A DNA stretch of 64,000 nt from Bacteroidaceae bacterium (GTDB taxonomy: Bacteria > Bacteroidota > Bacteroidia > Bacteroidales > Bacteroidaceae): positions 27,906 to 91,905 of the forward strand of contig JAFXDG010000079.1 of assembly GCA_017521285.1 (NCBI GenBank), in the 5' to 3' direction. A model generated the notes under the pieces. It was not told where the DNA came from, searched no databases, and was given only the letters and a program-made list of their open reading frames with translations. Shown here one piece after another: positions 53,142 to 62,134 of this stretch. Positions within the stretch are counted from its first letter, which is position 1, and each line of letters starts with the position of its first letter. The position numbers and the translations under genes were made by a program.

Positions 53142-55070
53142 ATGAAAAAAACATTGAAATATATATTAGGTGTCTTGGTCGCAAGTTTTGCGATGGGATC
53201 CTGTGTAGATAATGATGACGTGGTGGTCAACTACTACGCCTCTACAAAAGTGACGGCTGCCGGATTCCTGGATCAGAATCCTGAACGCTTCAGTCAGTTT
53301 ATCAATATTCTGCAGCGTACTCCTTATTATGCTTTGCTTTCAACCTATGGTGAGTTCACTTTGTTTGCTCCAACCAATGAAGCAATTGACAAGTATGTGA
53401 CAGAAATGGGATTTGGCAGTATAGAAGGAATGACGGATGCTAACTGTGACACGTTAGCCCGTACACATATCATCAAGAAAGGTGCTTACTTTACTACGGA
53501 TGTGGTGGAAGGTGCTATGCCTGACTTGAATATGGAAGATTCGTATATCGTGCTTTCCAGCGATTCGGATGTATATAACAACAATGAGTTGGTATATTAT
53601 ATTAATAAGAACGCGCGCATGATAGAGTATGATGACTCTGTGACCAATGGAGTAGTGCATACAGTAAACAATGTGATTACTCGTACCAGTGATTTCTTGC
53701 CCGATAGAATTGAGGCTGATACTACATTGCTGTTGTTTGCCGAGGCTTTGAAGTTGACCAATATGGACGACTCTTTGCGTTACTATTTGGACGAGACTTA
53801 TTCTTGTGGTGAAGATTCTGTATTCGAAGGATTCCCCAAGAAGTGTAAAGCCGAAGGTACCTCTCCATGCTTCTGGCCTGAGAAGAGATACTATAAATAT
53901 ACGGCATTTGTAGAACCTGATAAGGTGTTCAACGATAAGGGCATCTACACTATTGACGATCTTATTGCATACGCAAAGCAGGTGTATGACCAGACTTATC
54001 CTCAGGATGCAGGATTGTATGATGATGATTTCACTCATCGTAAGAACCCCTTGAATCGTTTTGTAAGTTATCATTTGCTCCCTGTCATTGGACAGTACAA
54101 CAATCTGTTGGCACCCAGCGAAGTGTTGGAACACTGTTTCATTACTACAGTGAAAGACCCCGAAGAGTTCTTTGAAACCATGTGTCCGGGTACCATTATG
54201 CGTATTGCCCAGCCTGCCGGTATTGGACTTTTCATCAACCGTAAGGGCTTGAAGGCAAGAATTGATGATGGTTGTCGTGGTGTGAGAGTGCTTTCTCCTT
54301 CTGAATCAGGATCTGCTGACCAGAATGCGTTGAATGGTGTTTATCACTATTTGGATGACATCCTCGTGTATGATACCAAGGTGCGTGATGTCGTGTTGAA
54401 CTGCCGAATCCGTAAGGATGCATCTACGCTGAGTCCCGACTTTATGAACAGTAATGGTCGTGGTCGTTTCAATAAAGACCAGTTGGTTGGTATGAAGAGA
54501 GGGTATATTGCTGATTGGAAAATCAGTGAAGAAACATTTGTCGGAGTACATAGCGACCAGCAATGGTGGCAGCACTATTACTCTAACGGTGTAACCATTA
54601 GTGGAATCTTCGATATTGAATTCAAGTTGCCTCCTGTTCCGTCTGGCACATACGAAATCCGTTTGGGTTATACTGTCAATCCTGAGCGTGGTGTTGTACA
54701 GGCATATTTGAACAACAAACCGTGTGGTATTCCCGTAGATTTGCGTATGTATGGTACTGATCCTACCATCGGTTGGGTAGAGGATACCGAAGACGAAGAG
54801 GAAAACATTGCCAACGATAAGGCTATGCACAATCGTGGATACATGAAGGGTATGGACTGCTATCGCCAATGGGATTCAGACCACACACTGAGAGCTAACA
54901 CCAATAACCTGCGTCGAATATTGGTTACGCAATATTTGGATTCTGAGGAGACCTATAGATTGCGTTTCCGTCAGGTATTGGATGATCCTGAATGCTATCT
55001 TTCATTCGACTTTATCGAACTTTGTCCCAAGAGTGTTTACGGTAGTCCTGAAGGAGAAGATATTTATTAA
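53142..55070 (+). CDS. Fasciclin lipoprotein with C-terminal beta-sandwich domain
   Basis: 642-residue lipoprotein with Cys at residue 21 (VASFAMGSCVDNDDVV) and acidic residues after it. The first FAS1 domain spans about residues 40-185 (FSQFINILQRTPYYALLSTYGEFTLFAPTNEAID). A second, divergent one follows (TLLLFAEALKLTNMDDSLRYYL). The last ~220 residues look like a galactose-binding or carbohydrate-binding beta-sandwich (SGIFDIEFKLPPVPSGTYEIRLGY, FDFIELCPKS). It is 35 bp after SusD1 and shares the layout of the next gene. Likely a surface glycan- or protein-binding accessory lipoprotein. Confidence 0.8.
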   Translation: MKKTLKYILGVLVASFAMGSCVDNDDVVVNYYASTKVTAAGFLDQNPERFSQFINILQRTPYYALLSTYGEFTLFAPTNEAIDKYVTEMGFGSIEGMTDANCDTLARTHIIKKGAYFTTDVVEGAMPDLNMEDSYIVLSSDSDVYNNNELVYYINKNARMIEYDDSVTNGVVHTVNNVITRTSDFLPDRIEADTTLLLFAEALKLTNMDDSLRYYLDETYSCGEDSVFEGFPKKCKAEGTSPCFWPEKRYYKYTAFVEPDKVFNDKGIYTIDDLIAYAKQVYDQTYPQDAGLYDDDFTHRKNPLNRFVSYHLLPVIGQYNNLLAPSEVLEHCFITTVKDPEEFFETMCPGTIMRIAQPAGIGLFINRKGLKARIDDGCRGVRVLSPSESGSADQNALNGVYHYLDDILVYDTKVRDVVLNCRIRKDASTLSPDFMNSNGRGRFNKDQLVGMKRGYIADWKISEETFVGVHSDQQWWQHYYSNGVTISGIFDIEFKLPPVPSGTYEIRLGYTVNPERGVVQAYLNNKPCGIPVDLRMYGTDPTIGWVEDTEDEEENIANDKAMHNRGYMKGMDCYRQWDSDHTLRANTNNLRRILVTQYLDSEETYRLRFRQVLDDPECYLSFDFIELCPKSVYGSPEGEDIY

Positions 55071-55080
55071 TTATGAATGA

Positions 55081-55158
55081 TTAATTATGAATTCTGAATT
55101 TGTGGCTGATAAGCAACAAGTTTATGGCATGAATTCAGAATTCAGAATTAAAAATTAA
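55081..55158. repeat. Inverted repeat, AATTCTGAATT type
   Basis: The left arm (55081-55100, TTAATTATGAATTCTGAATT) and right arm (55139-55158) are complementary apart from two positions. It lies between two fasciclin genes inside the locus. Confidence 0.65.
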
Positions 55159-55170
55159 AAAAGTGTCATT

Positions 55171-56826
55171 ATGAAAAAACATATATTGTATGCCATACCT
55201 CTCTTTGCAAGTTGCCTGATTGCTTCTTGCTCGGATTGGGATGACCATTTCAATGGTGCAGGAAATGGTGAAGCAGGGAGTAATGTAACCCTGTGGCAAA
55301 TGATTAAAGAAAATCCGCAATTGAGCGACTTTGCCGAGGTGCTTGAAGAGACAAAAGTCTTCCGTCAACATAAGAAGACATCAGTAAGTTATGCCCAGTT
55401 GTTGGATGGTGGACAAAGTTTCACTGTTGTGGCTCCTGTGAATGATTCTTTTGACAAAGATACTTTGTTGAAAATGGTTCAGACCGCTCAAGGAGACTCT
55501 GTAGTGGAGAAATCTTTCATCTTCAATCACCTTTCACGGTCGTTAAGTTCTATTACACCAGAAGATAAGCGTGTATTATTGCTGAACTCCAAGTATGCCG
55601 ACTTTGAAGATGGCAAGATTGAAGGAGTGGCTCTGACTGCTCCTAACCAGCGTGCCAAGAATGGTATGTTGCATGTGGCTGAGAGTCCGATTCCTTACGA
55701 GCGTAACCTCTATGAAACGTTGTGCGATAAGGCTGAATTGTCACCCATTGGCGCTATACTTCGTGACTATGAAGAGGATTACTTTGATGCAGACCAGTCT
55801 ATATCAAGTGGAATCGTAGAAGGTGTGCCCATCTATGTGGATTCTGTAATCATAGAGCGTAATCGTATGTTGAATGTCCTTGGCTATCTCAATAGAGAAG
55901 ACTCTCTTTATCTGGTGGCTGCTCCCACAAAAGATGAATGGAATCGTGTATGGGAAGAGACTTCCAAGTACTTTACTTATGATAACCGGACTAACAAGCG
56001 CGACTCGTTGCAACAGCATTGGACCATGCGTGCCTTGATGGAAGATGCTGTTTTCAATGTGACGCTCAATCCTTGGTACGAGGAAGCTAAAGAGGCTGAA
56101 GCCTTGGCTTCACTCGATTCTTTGACGTCAGTTCCTTATTACCGTCCGACTGACTATCGCAAACCTGTTTATCATGTGTTCCACAAACCGTTTGCTGCGG
56201 ATGGTATTCTGGCCAACGCACGTGAGATAGAGTGTAGCAATGGTATTATTTACGAAATGGATGAGTGGACGTATGATCCCGAAAAGACATTCTTCCGTGA
56301 ATTGTGGACAGAAGCTGAGTATGATTCAGGTATTACTGAGTATAAGTCTTGCTATTACAATAGCCGTTTCCTTGTAGTTGACTCAATCTCAAATTATGGT
56401 TATCTGCAGATTTTGCATGAAAAAGCCACTTCGAATTGGGAAATGACTTTCCGTATTGACAATACATTGAGTGCGCATTATGACATTTGTGCCATTGTAT
56501 TGCCGCGTACGATAACAGATCCCGACAAGACCTTCAAACCTTGCAAGTTCAAGGCTAACATCAATTATGTGGATGAACGAGGCGTATCTCAGAAGTTCAA
56601 TTGCGATAACACGCAATTCAAGACTGACCCTACGCGAGTTGATACTGTAGTATTGGCCGAGAATTTCTACTTGCCAGCATGTAACTATGCTCAGAATGAC
56701 ATTAAAGTCACTGTGAAGTTGCAATGCTCAATTACTGCACGTGAAAATTCGAGCTATTCACGCGAAATGTATCTCGACTGCATCTATTTGCGTCCGAGAA
56801 AAGACGTGGCAAATAGCGAAGAGTGA
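55171..56826 (+). CDS. Fasciclin surface lipoprotein, third of locus
   Basis: 551-residue lipoprotein; Cys at residue 20 in LIASCSDWDDH, with an acidic stretch after it. One clear FAS1 domain spans about residues 45-175 (TLWQMIKENPQLSDFAEVLEETKVF, SFTVVAPVNDSFDKDTLL). A second divergent one follows (NLYETLCDKAELSPIGAILRDYEEDYFD). The C-terminal ~170 residues form a beta-sandwich like that of the previous gene product (NWEMTFRIDNTLSAHYDICAI, YLDCIYLRPR). It lies 41 bp upstream of SusC2 and is probably its co-receptor. Binding target unknown. Confidence 0.8.
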   Translation: MKKHILYAIPLFASCLIASCSDWDDHFNGAGNGEAGSNVTLWQMIKENPQLSDFAEVLEETKVFRQHKKTSVSYAQLLDGGQSFTVVAPVNDSFDKDTLLKMVQTAQGDSVVEKSFIFNHLSRSLSSITPEDKRVLLLNSKYADFEDGKIEGVALTAPNQRAKNGMLHVAESPIPYERNLYETLCDKAELSPIGAILRDYEEDYFDADQSISSGIVEGVPIYVDSVIIERNRMLNVLGYLNREDSLYLVAAPTKDEWNRVWEETSKYFTYDNRTNKRDSLQQHWTMRALMEDAVFNVTLNPWYEEAKEAEALASLDSLTSVPYYRPTDYRKPVYHVFHKPFAADGILANAREIECSNGIIYEMDEWTYDPEKTFFRELWTEAEYDSGITEYKSCYYNSRFLVVDSISNYGYLQILHEKATSNWEMTFRIDNTLSAHYDICAIVLPRTITDPDKTFKPCKFKANINYVDERGVSQKFNCDNTQFKTDPTRVDTVVLAENFYLPACNYAQNDIKVTVKLQCSITARENSSYSREMYLDCIYLRPRKDVANSEE

Positions 56827-56867
56827 AGAAAATAGTAAGTAGTACATTGTAAATTGAAAATGTAATT

Positions 56868-59800
56868 ATGAAACTCTATAAGACAATCTGTGCCGCCCTT
56901 GCAATCAGTGGTTCGCTTACCGCTGCGGCACAAGAAAACATGAATACGGTGACTGGTAAGGTGGTGGATGCCGCAACAGGTCAACCGTTGGTAGGTGTGA
57001 TTGTGACAGCATACGGTGATGCCCGCTATACAGGCATGACTGATGAACAAGGAAACTATGAAATGACAGTGCCGGCTTATACTCGTTCGGTATCGATGAG
57101 TGTCGAGGGATACAACCTTCAGCAGGAAGCCATTTCTTCTGATGGTCGGGCTGATGCCAAGCTCTATCACGAAGCTTTTGCGACTGATTATGCTTCCAAG
57201 ACTGCAGCCACGTTGGGGGCTTCAGCTATAGGTTTTGACAATACGTCGGAATTGAGTATTGATCCGCTGATTCAGCAACGTTTGGGTGCTGATGTCCGTA
57301 CCGTTTCTCGTGGCGGACTGCCAGGTATTGGAACTGTAATGATGATGAATGGTATCAATTCTCTTTATGCCAATGCCCAGCCTTTGGTTGTTATTGATGG
57401 TGTTATCATGGATATGCAGCAGAGCCGCGAGATGTTACACGAAGGTTATTTCAATAACATGTTGGGCAACATCAATGTGAACGATATCGAAAGTGTCGAG
57501 ATTCTGAAGAATGGAACGGCTCTTTATGGTTCTAAGGCAGCCAATGGTGTTATCCTTATTAATACCAAGCGTAGCAAGAGTATGGCTACTAAAATTGATT
57601 TGACCATCAATGGCCGCTACGAATTGATTCCGCGTATGCCCGAAATGATGGGAGCCGAAGATTACCGTCTCTACACAACCCAGTTGTTGGCGGACAAGAC
57701 TCCTACATTGGGTTCAATGAAGTATTTGAATCCTGACCCCAACTATTACTATTACAATATGTATCATAATAATACAGATTGGAAAGACCAGGTTTTTGAG
57801 AATGCTTTCTCACAGAACTATGGAATCAATGTACAGGGTGGTGACGACGTAGCCTCTTACAACCTTTCTGTCGGTTATTCAATGGCTAACAGTCCGTTCA
57901 AGAAGAACGACTATTCACGTTTCAGCATGAGACTGAACTCGGACATTGAAGTGTTTACCGGCATGAAAGTCCGTTTCGATGCTTCTTATAGCGATGTGGA
58001 CCGTAGCCTGTTCGACGATGGTGCACCGGCTGAGACTCGCACGGGTGTCATCACTTCTCCTACATTCCTTGCTTTGGCAAAGTCTCCGTTCCTTTCTCCT
58101 TATGCGTTTGACAATCAGGGTAACGTCAGCCAGTATTTGGCCGAAGCCGATGATTATTTGGAAGGTATGTTCCAGGGTGAAGGTCGTTTGGCCAATCCTA
58201 CAGCCATTCTGCATTATGGTGATGGAGAGAATCGTAACTCACACGGTAATCGTCTGATAATGTTCTCTGTGACTCCCCGTTACGAGATAAACAAGCATTT
58301 GACTGTCAGTGAACAATTCTCTTTGGGATTGGTAAATACCAATGAAATGTACTACCTTTCTGTTCATGGTGTGCCAACTTTCAAGGTTGAAGGTTTGGAC
58401 GAAGGAACCTCTTTGCAGAACTTCGCACAGAGTTTGGCTGCTCGTCAGACAGCTGTTCATAGCGATACCCGTATCGAATGGCAGAATCGTTACAAGGCTC
58501 ATAACATCTCTGTAAAGGGAGGTTTCCGTTTCATCAGCAATGATTATAACCTGACACAGCAGAAGGGTTACAATACGGGTAACGACAAGACTCCTAACAT
58601 GAACAGTTCACTTCAGTTCAAGACTACTGGCGGTGCTGAAGACAAATCACGTGAAATGTCCTGGTATGCTTTGGCTGATTATAACTTTGCCGAGCGTTTC
58701 TATGTGAATGCTGGTATTTCAGCCAATGCCTCTTCTCGCTTTGGTGACGATGCTCCCGGATTGGAATTGATGGGTGTCAAGTGGGGACTCTTCCCCAATA
58801 TCGAAGGTGCTTGGGTAATCAGTAATGAAAAATGGTTGGCCGACATCAAGGGTATCAATTACTTGCGTTTGAACCTTGGTTTCGACATGACCGGAAATGA
58901 CAATATTGACTACACCGCATCACGCAGTTACTTCATTGCACAGCGTATGTTGGGCGACAATGCTACAGGTCTGGTAATCGGTAACATTGGTAACACTGAG
59001 TTGCAGTGGGAGACCACCAACCGCTTGACTGCCGGTTTGCAGGGTAACTTCTTCAACAATCGTTTGAGTGTTCGCGCCAACTTCTTCAAGAGCTGGACTG
59101 ACAACCTGCTTTCATTGAGCCGCTTGGCCTGGACAAGTGGTTTGGAGGAAAACTGGGGCAATGGCGGTAAGTTGGAAAATATGGGCTTTGATGTCACTGC
59201 ATCGGTGAAAGCTGTCAATCTGAAGAACTTCCGTTGGGAAGTGGGTGCTTCAGTGGGTCACTATAAGAATGAAGTGACTGCGCTTCCCAATAACAACAGA
59301 CCTGTTGAGACCGATATTTATGGTGCCACTGTTCTTACTCAAGTTGGTCAGCCTGTCGGAGTCTTCTACGGTTGGGACAGTGACGGCGTATATGCCACAT
59401 CAGCCGAGGCTGCAGCTGAAGGAAAATATTTGGTTAGCGGAAATGGCGACCACATCAACTTCGGTGCTGGTGACATGCGTTTCAAGGATGTGGACAATAA
59501 TCATGTAATCGACAATGCCGACCGTGTGGTTATCGGTGATCCTAATCCCGATCTCTTCGGTAATATCTTTACGACCCTTAATTGGAAGAACCTGACATTG
59601 TCAGCAGCCTTCAATTATTCGTTGGGTAACGACATTTACAATTACCAGCGTTCTTTGCTCGAAGGTGGAAGTCTTTTCCTCAACCAGACTACAGCAATGA
59701 GCCGTCGTTGGACTACCGAGGGCCAGCACACCAGCATTCCTCGTGTGGCATACGGCGACCCCATGGGCAACAGCCGTTTCAGCGACCGTTGGATTGAAGA

Positions 59801-60035
59801 TGGCAGTTACCTGCGCCTCAGTTCTGTGACATTGAGCTATCACATTCCTATCGTGAGCACCTATTTGCAAGGTATCACCGTATGGGGAAATGCTGCCAAC
59901 TTGTTCACCATTTCACGCTATTTGGGCAACAATCCTGATTGTGTCATGTCAGGCAGTGTTCTTTCTCAAGGTATCGACCGTGGCCAGCTTTCTGCCGGTC
60001 GTTCATTCTCATTGGGTGTGAATATCAATCTCTAA
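56868..60035 (+). CDS. SusC/RagA-family TonB-dependent transporter (SusC2)
   Basis: 1055-residue outer-membrane transporter. Signal peptide (ALAISGSLTAAAQENM), CarboxypepD_reg-like domain (VTGKVVDAATGQPLVGVIV), then the plug with PLVVIDGVIMDMQQSR and VEILKNGTALYGSKAANGVILINTKR. The plug is less canonical than in SusC1: the usual LQGRVAGV box is replaced by IDPLIQQRLGADVRTVSRGG. The barrel ends RSFSLGVNINL. It lies 91 bp upstream of SusD2; the left arm of an inverted repeat starts 10 bp after its stop codon. Divergence from SusC1 suggests a different or complementary substrate. Confidence 0.94.
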   Translation: MKLYKTICAALAISGSLTAAAQENMNTVTGKVVDAATGQPLVGVIVTAYGDARYTGMTDEQGNYEMTVPAYTRSVSMSVEGYNLQQEAISSDGRADAKLYHEAFATDYASKTAATLGASAIGFDNTSELSIDPLIQQRLGADVRTVSRGGLPGIGTVMMMNGINSLYANAQPLVVIDGVIMDMQQSREMLHEGYFNNMLGNINVNDIESVEILKNGTALYGSKAANGVILINTKRSKSMATKIDLTINGRYELIPRMPEMMGAEDYRLYTTQLLADKTPTLGSMKYLNPDPNYYYYNMYHNNTDWKDQVFENAFSQNYGINVQGGDDVASYNLSVGYSMANSPFKKNDYSRFSMRLNSDIEVFTGMKVRFDASYSDVDRSLFDDGAPAETRTGVITSPTFLALAKSPFLSPYAFDNQGNVSQYLAEADDYLEGMFQGEGRLANPTAILHYGDGENRNSHGNRLIMFSVTPRYEINKHLTVSEQFSLGLVNTNEMYYLSVHGVPTFKVEGLDEGTSLQNFAQSLAARQTAVHSDTRIEWQNRYKAHNISVKGGFRFISNDYNLTQQKGYNTGNDKTPNMNSSLQFKTTGGAEDKSREMSWYALADYNFAERFYVNAGISANASSRFGDDAPGLELMGVKWGLFPNIEGAWVISNEKWLADIKGINYLRLNLGFDMTGNDNIDYTASRSYFIAQRMLGDNATGLVIGNIGNTELQWETTNRLTAGLQGNFFNNRLSVRANFFKSWTDNLLSLSRLAWTSGLEENWGNGGKLENMGFDVTASVKAVNLKNFRWEVGASVGHYKNEVTALPNNNRPVETDIYGATVLTQVGQPVGVFYGWDSDGVYATSAEAAAEGKYLVSGNGDHINFGAGDMRFKDVDNNHVIDNADRVVIGDPNPDLFGNIFTTLNWKNLTLSAAFNYSLGNDIYNYQRSLLEGGSLFLNQTTAMSRRWTTEGQHTSIPRVAYGDPMGNSRFSDRWIEDGSYLRLSSVTLSYHIPIVSTYLQGITVWGNAANLFTISRYLGNNPDCVMSGSVLSQGIDRGQLSAGRSFSLGVNINL

Positions 60036-60045
60036 AGAAAAAAGT

Positions 60046-60216
60046 GGACCCACCCCCAATCCCTCCACAGGGGAGGGGAGTGGATAGTCCGAATAGAAAA
60101 GTTATTAACGAATAATTAAAAGCAATATGATGACTAATTTAATAAAAAGAACAACTCAACGAATGAGTACAAACTGTTCACTCCCCTCCCTTGGGAGGGG
60201 CAAGGGGGTGGGTCTC
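60046..60216. repeat. Inverted repeat, CCCTCCC...GGGAGGGG type (copy D3), spanning the SusD2 start
   Basis: The left arm (60046-60084, GACCCACCCCCAATCCC..., AGGGGAGGGGAGTGG) lies in the intergenic gap. The right arm (60179-60216, CTCCCCTCCCTTGGGAGGGG...) is within the SusD2 coding sequence. The arms match at about 32 of 38 positions. The loop contains the ATG at 60127 and the in-frame ATG at 60163. Confidence 0.85.
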
Positions 60217-61896
60217 CTCTTTGTTGGAATGTTTTGCAGTTTCTTTGCTCTCACTTCCTGTGAAGACATACTGGATACTGATTCAGACTTCGTGATGTAC
60301 GAGAAAGACAATACCTTGTCTGATCCCACCGACTCCATTTACAGTGTGTTGGGTATCATCAATCAGATGCAGAAGATTGCCGACCGCACCGTGTTGTTGG
60401 GCGAGGTGCGTGCCGATTTGGTAACGCCTACCGAAGCTGCATCGGCCGACCTCAAGCGTTTGGCTGCTTGGGATTTCTCTCAGGAAAACAAGTACAATGC
60501 CGTGAGCGATTACTATTCTGTTATCAATCACTGTAACTATTTCCTCCATCATGTGGATACCACCTTGCAGCGTCGTGGTTACAAGATTTTCGAGGCTGAG
60601 TATGCAGCTGTAAAGGGCTTCCGTGCATGGACTTATCTGGAATTGGCCAAGAACTACGGTCGTATTCCTTTGGTAACTGAGCCGCTGATGACTGAACAGG
60701 ATGCCCGTAAGGCCATGAACGACCAGTCAAAGTATGCTGACATGCAGACTATCTGTAACTATTTCATCAATGACCTTACCCCTTATGCCTATCGCAGAAT
60801 GCCCAATTGGGGAAGCATCAATGGAAGTAACTCACAATATTTCTTTATTCCCATACGTGCGTTGTTGGGCGACCTTTGCTTGTGGGCCGGCCGTTATCAG
60901 GAAGCTGCCACATGGTATCACGATTATATGACAGACCGTGATGACCCCATTATTATAACAGCTTCCAGAATTGGTGGCGGCTGGGGTAACATACATTTTA
61001 CCTCTCATGTCATGACTAGTGGCAGCTATGAGTTGAGCTACATCCCGATGGAAGCTCGTCAGTTCGATGGTATCATGAGTGAATTGCCCGACTTGTTCAA
61101 TAGTACCGGGAGAAATTACAGATACTTCCAGTTGACACCTTCTGTCGGAATACGTCGTTTGTCTGGTGAGCAGATTTATTGTATGGAACACAAAACAGAT
61201 ACCCAGACCGACACCTTGTATGCTCCGCGTGAAGGATTGGACGATCCGCTCGATTTGGGTGACATGCGTCTGTATGCTTCTTATTCTCATAGTGCATCAG
61301 GCTCTCAGAACCAGTATTCAGAATATAATAATGAGACTCAGTCAATAAGAAAGTATTCTTCGAATACCGAAGAACGTATTCCCACTTACACTAAGTCCAT
61401 GCTCTACCTCCGCTATGCCGAAGCGTTGAACCGTGCCGGTTATCCCCAGTCGGCTATGGTTGTGCTCAAGTACGGTATGTGTCAGGACAATCTGATTGCG
61501 TATGTTGACTCTGTCGAGCGTCAGGCTGCCGGTATTCTGATTGAGTTCGACCCCAATGTCTATTTGCAACAGGATGCCAAAGGTATCCACTCCTTCGGTA
61601 GTGGCGAGAGCCAGTGCAACAAATACTATGTGCTCCCTATGCCTGCTGATTCATTGGCAACCCGCCAGGATACTATCGATTACCAGATTCCTCTCGTTGA
61701 GGACATGATTATCGACGAAATGGCGCTTGAATTTGCTTTCGAGGGACATCGTCTGCACGACCTTATGCGTGTGGCCATGCGCCGTGGTGACAATGCCTAT
61801 CTGGCCGACCCCATCAGCCGTCGCGACGGTGAAGAAGATGCCGCCCTGCGTGCCAAGCTGATGAACGAGCAGAACTGGTATCTGCCATTGCCTTGA
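60127..61896 (+). CDS. SusD/RagB-family lipoprotein (SusD2) with repeat-derived signal-peptide segment
   Basis: 589-residue SusD-like lipoprotein; Cys at about residue 45 in FCSFFALTSCEDILDTD. The TPR-like core has AAVKGFRAWTYLELAKNYGRIPLV, and the C-terminus has DEMALEFAFEGHRLHDLMRVAMRRGD, so the family is certain. The region before the hydrophobic core is unusually long: residues 18-29 (SLPSLGRGKGVG) are encoded by the right arm of a mobile-looking inverted repeat. An internal start at 60163 (MSTNCSLP) shares ATGAGTACAAAC with the SusC1 start and may be the ancestral start. It partners with SusC2 as a substrate-binding lid. Confidence 0.94.
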   Translation: MMTNLIKRTTQRMSTNCSLPSLGRGKGVGLLFVGMFCSFFALTSCEDILDTDSDFVMYEKDNTLSDPTDSIYSVLGIINQMQKIADRTVLLGEVRADLVTPTEAASADLKRLAAWDFSQENKYNAVSDYYSVINHCNYFLHHVDTTLQRRGYKIFEAEYAAVKGFRAWTYLELAKNYGRIPLVTEPLMTEQDARKAMNDQSKYADMQTICNYFINDLTPYAYRRMPNWGSINGSNSQYFFIPIRALLGDLCLWAGRYQEAATWYHDYMTDRDDPIIITASRIGGGWGNIHFTSHVMTSGSYELSYIPMEARQFDGIMSELPDLFNSTGRNYRYFQLTPSVGIRRLSGEQIYCMEHKTDTQTDTLYAPREGLDDPLDLGDMRLYASYSHSASGSQNQYSEYNNETQSIRKYSSNTEERIPTYTKSMLYLRYAEALNRAGYPQSAMVVLKYGMCQDNLIAYVDSVERQAAGILIEFDPNVYLQQDAKGIHSFGSGESQCNKYYVLPMPADSLATRQDTIDYQIPLVEDMIIDEMALEFAFEGHRLHDLMRVAMRRGDNAYLADPISRRDGEEDAALRAKLMNEQNWYLPLP

Positions 61897-61926
61897 TAGA
61901 GCGATTTTATGATGACAGTCTCTTTT

Positions 61927-62082
61927 CATGGGGGTGTGTCAAAATGCCCTCTTTTCATTCTTTAGACGCGGATGACGCGGATAACGCAGATAAATTATAA
62001 CCTATCGGGTATAACAATCAAGAAAAATCCGCGTCATCCGCGTCATCTGTGTCTAAAAAGTTGATTATGACACATCCTCATG
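61927..62082. repeat. Nested composite inverted repeat (copy E4)
   Basis: Inner arms (61961-61990 and 62037-62057) iterate GACGCGGATGACGCGG and complement each other. Outer arms CATGGGGGTGTGTCA (61927-61941) and TGACACATCCTCATG (62068-62082) pair with two mismatches. GGCTGTTTTTTATTT follows, so it may also terminate the SusD2 transcript. It separates SusD2 from the GH30 gene. Confidence 0.8.
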
Positions 62083-62134
62083 TGGGAGGCTGTTTTTTAT
62101 TTATTTTCGAATGTAAACTTAACCAAATCAGTAT

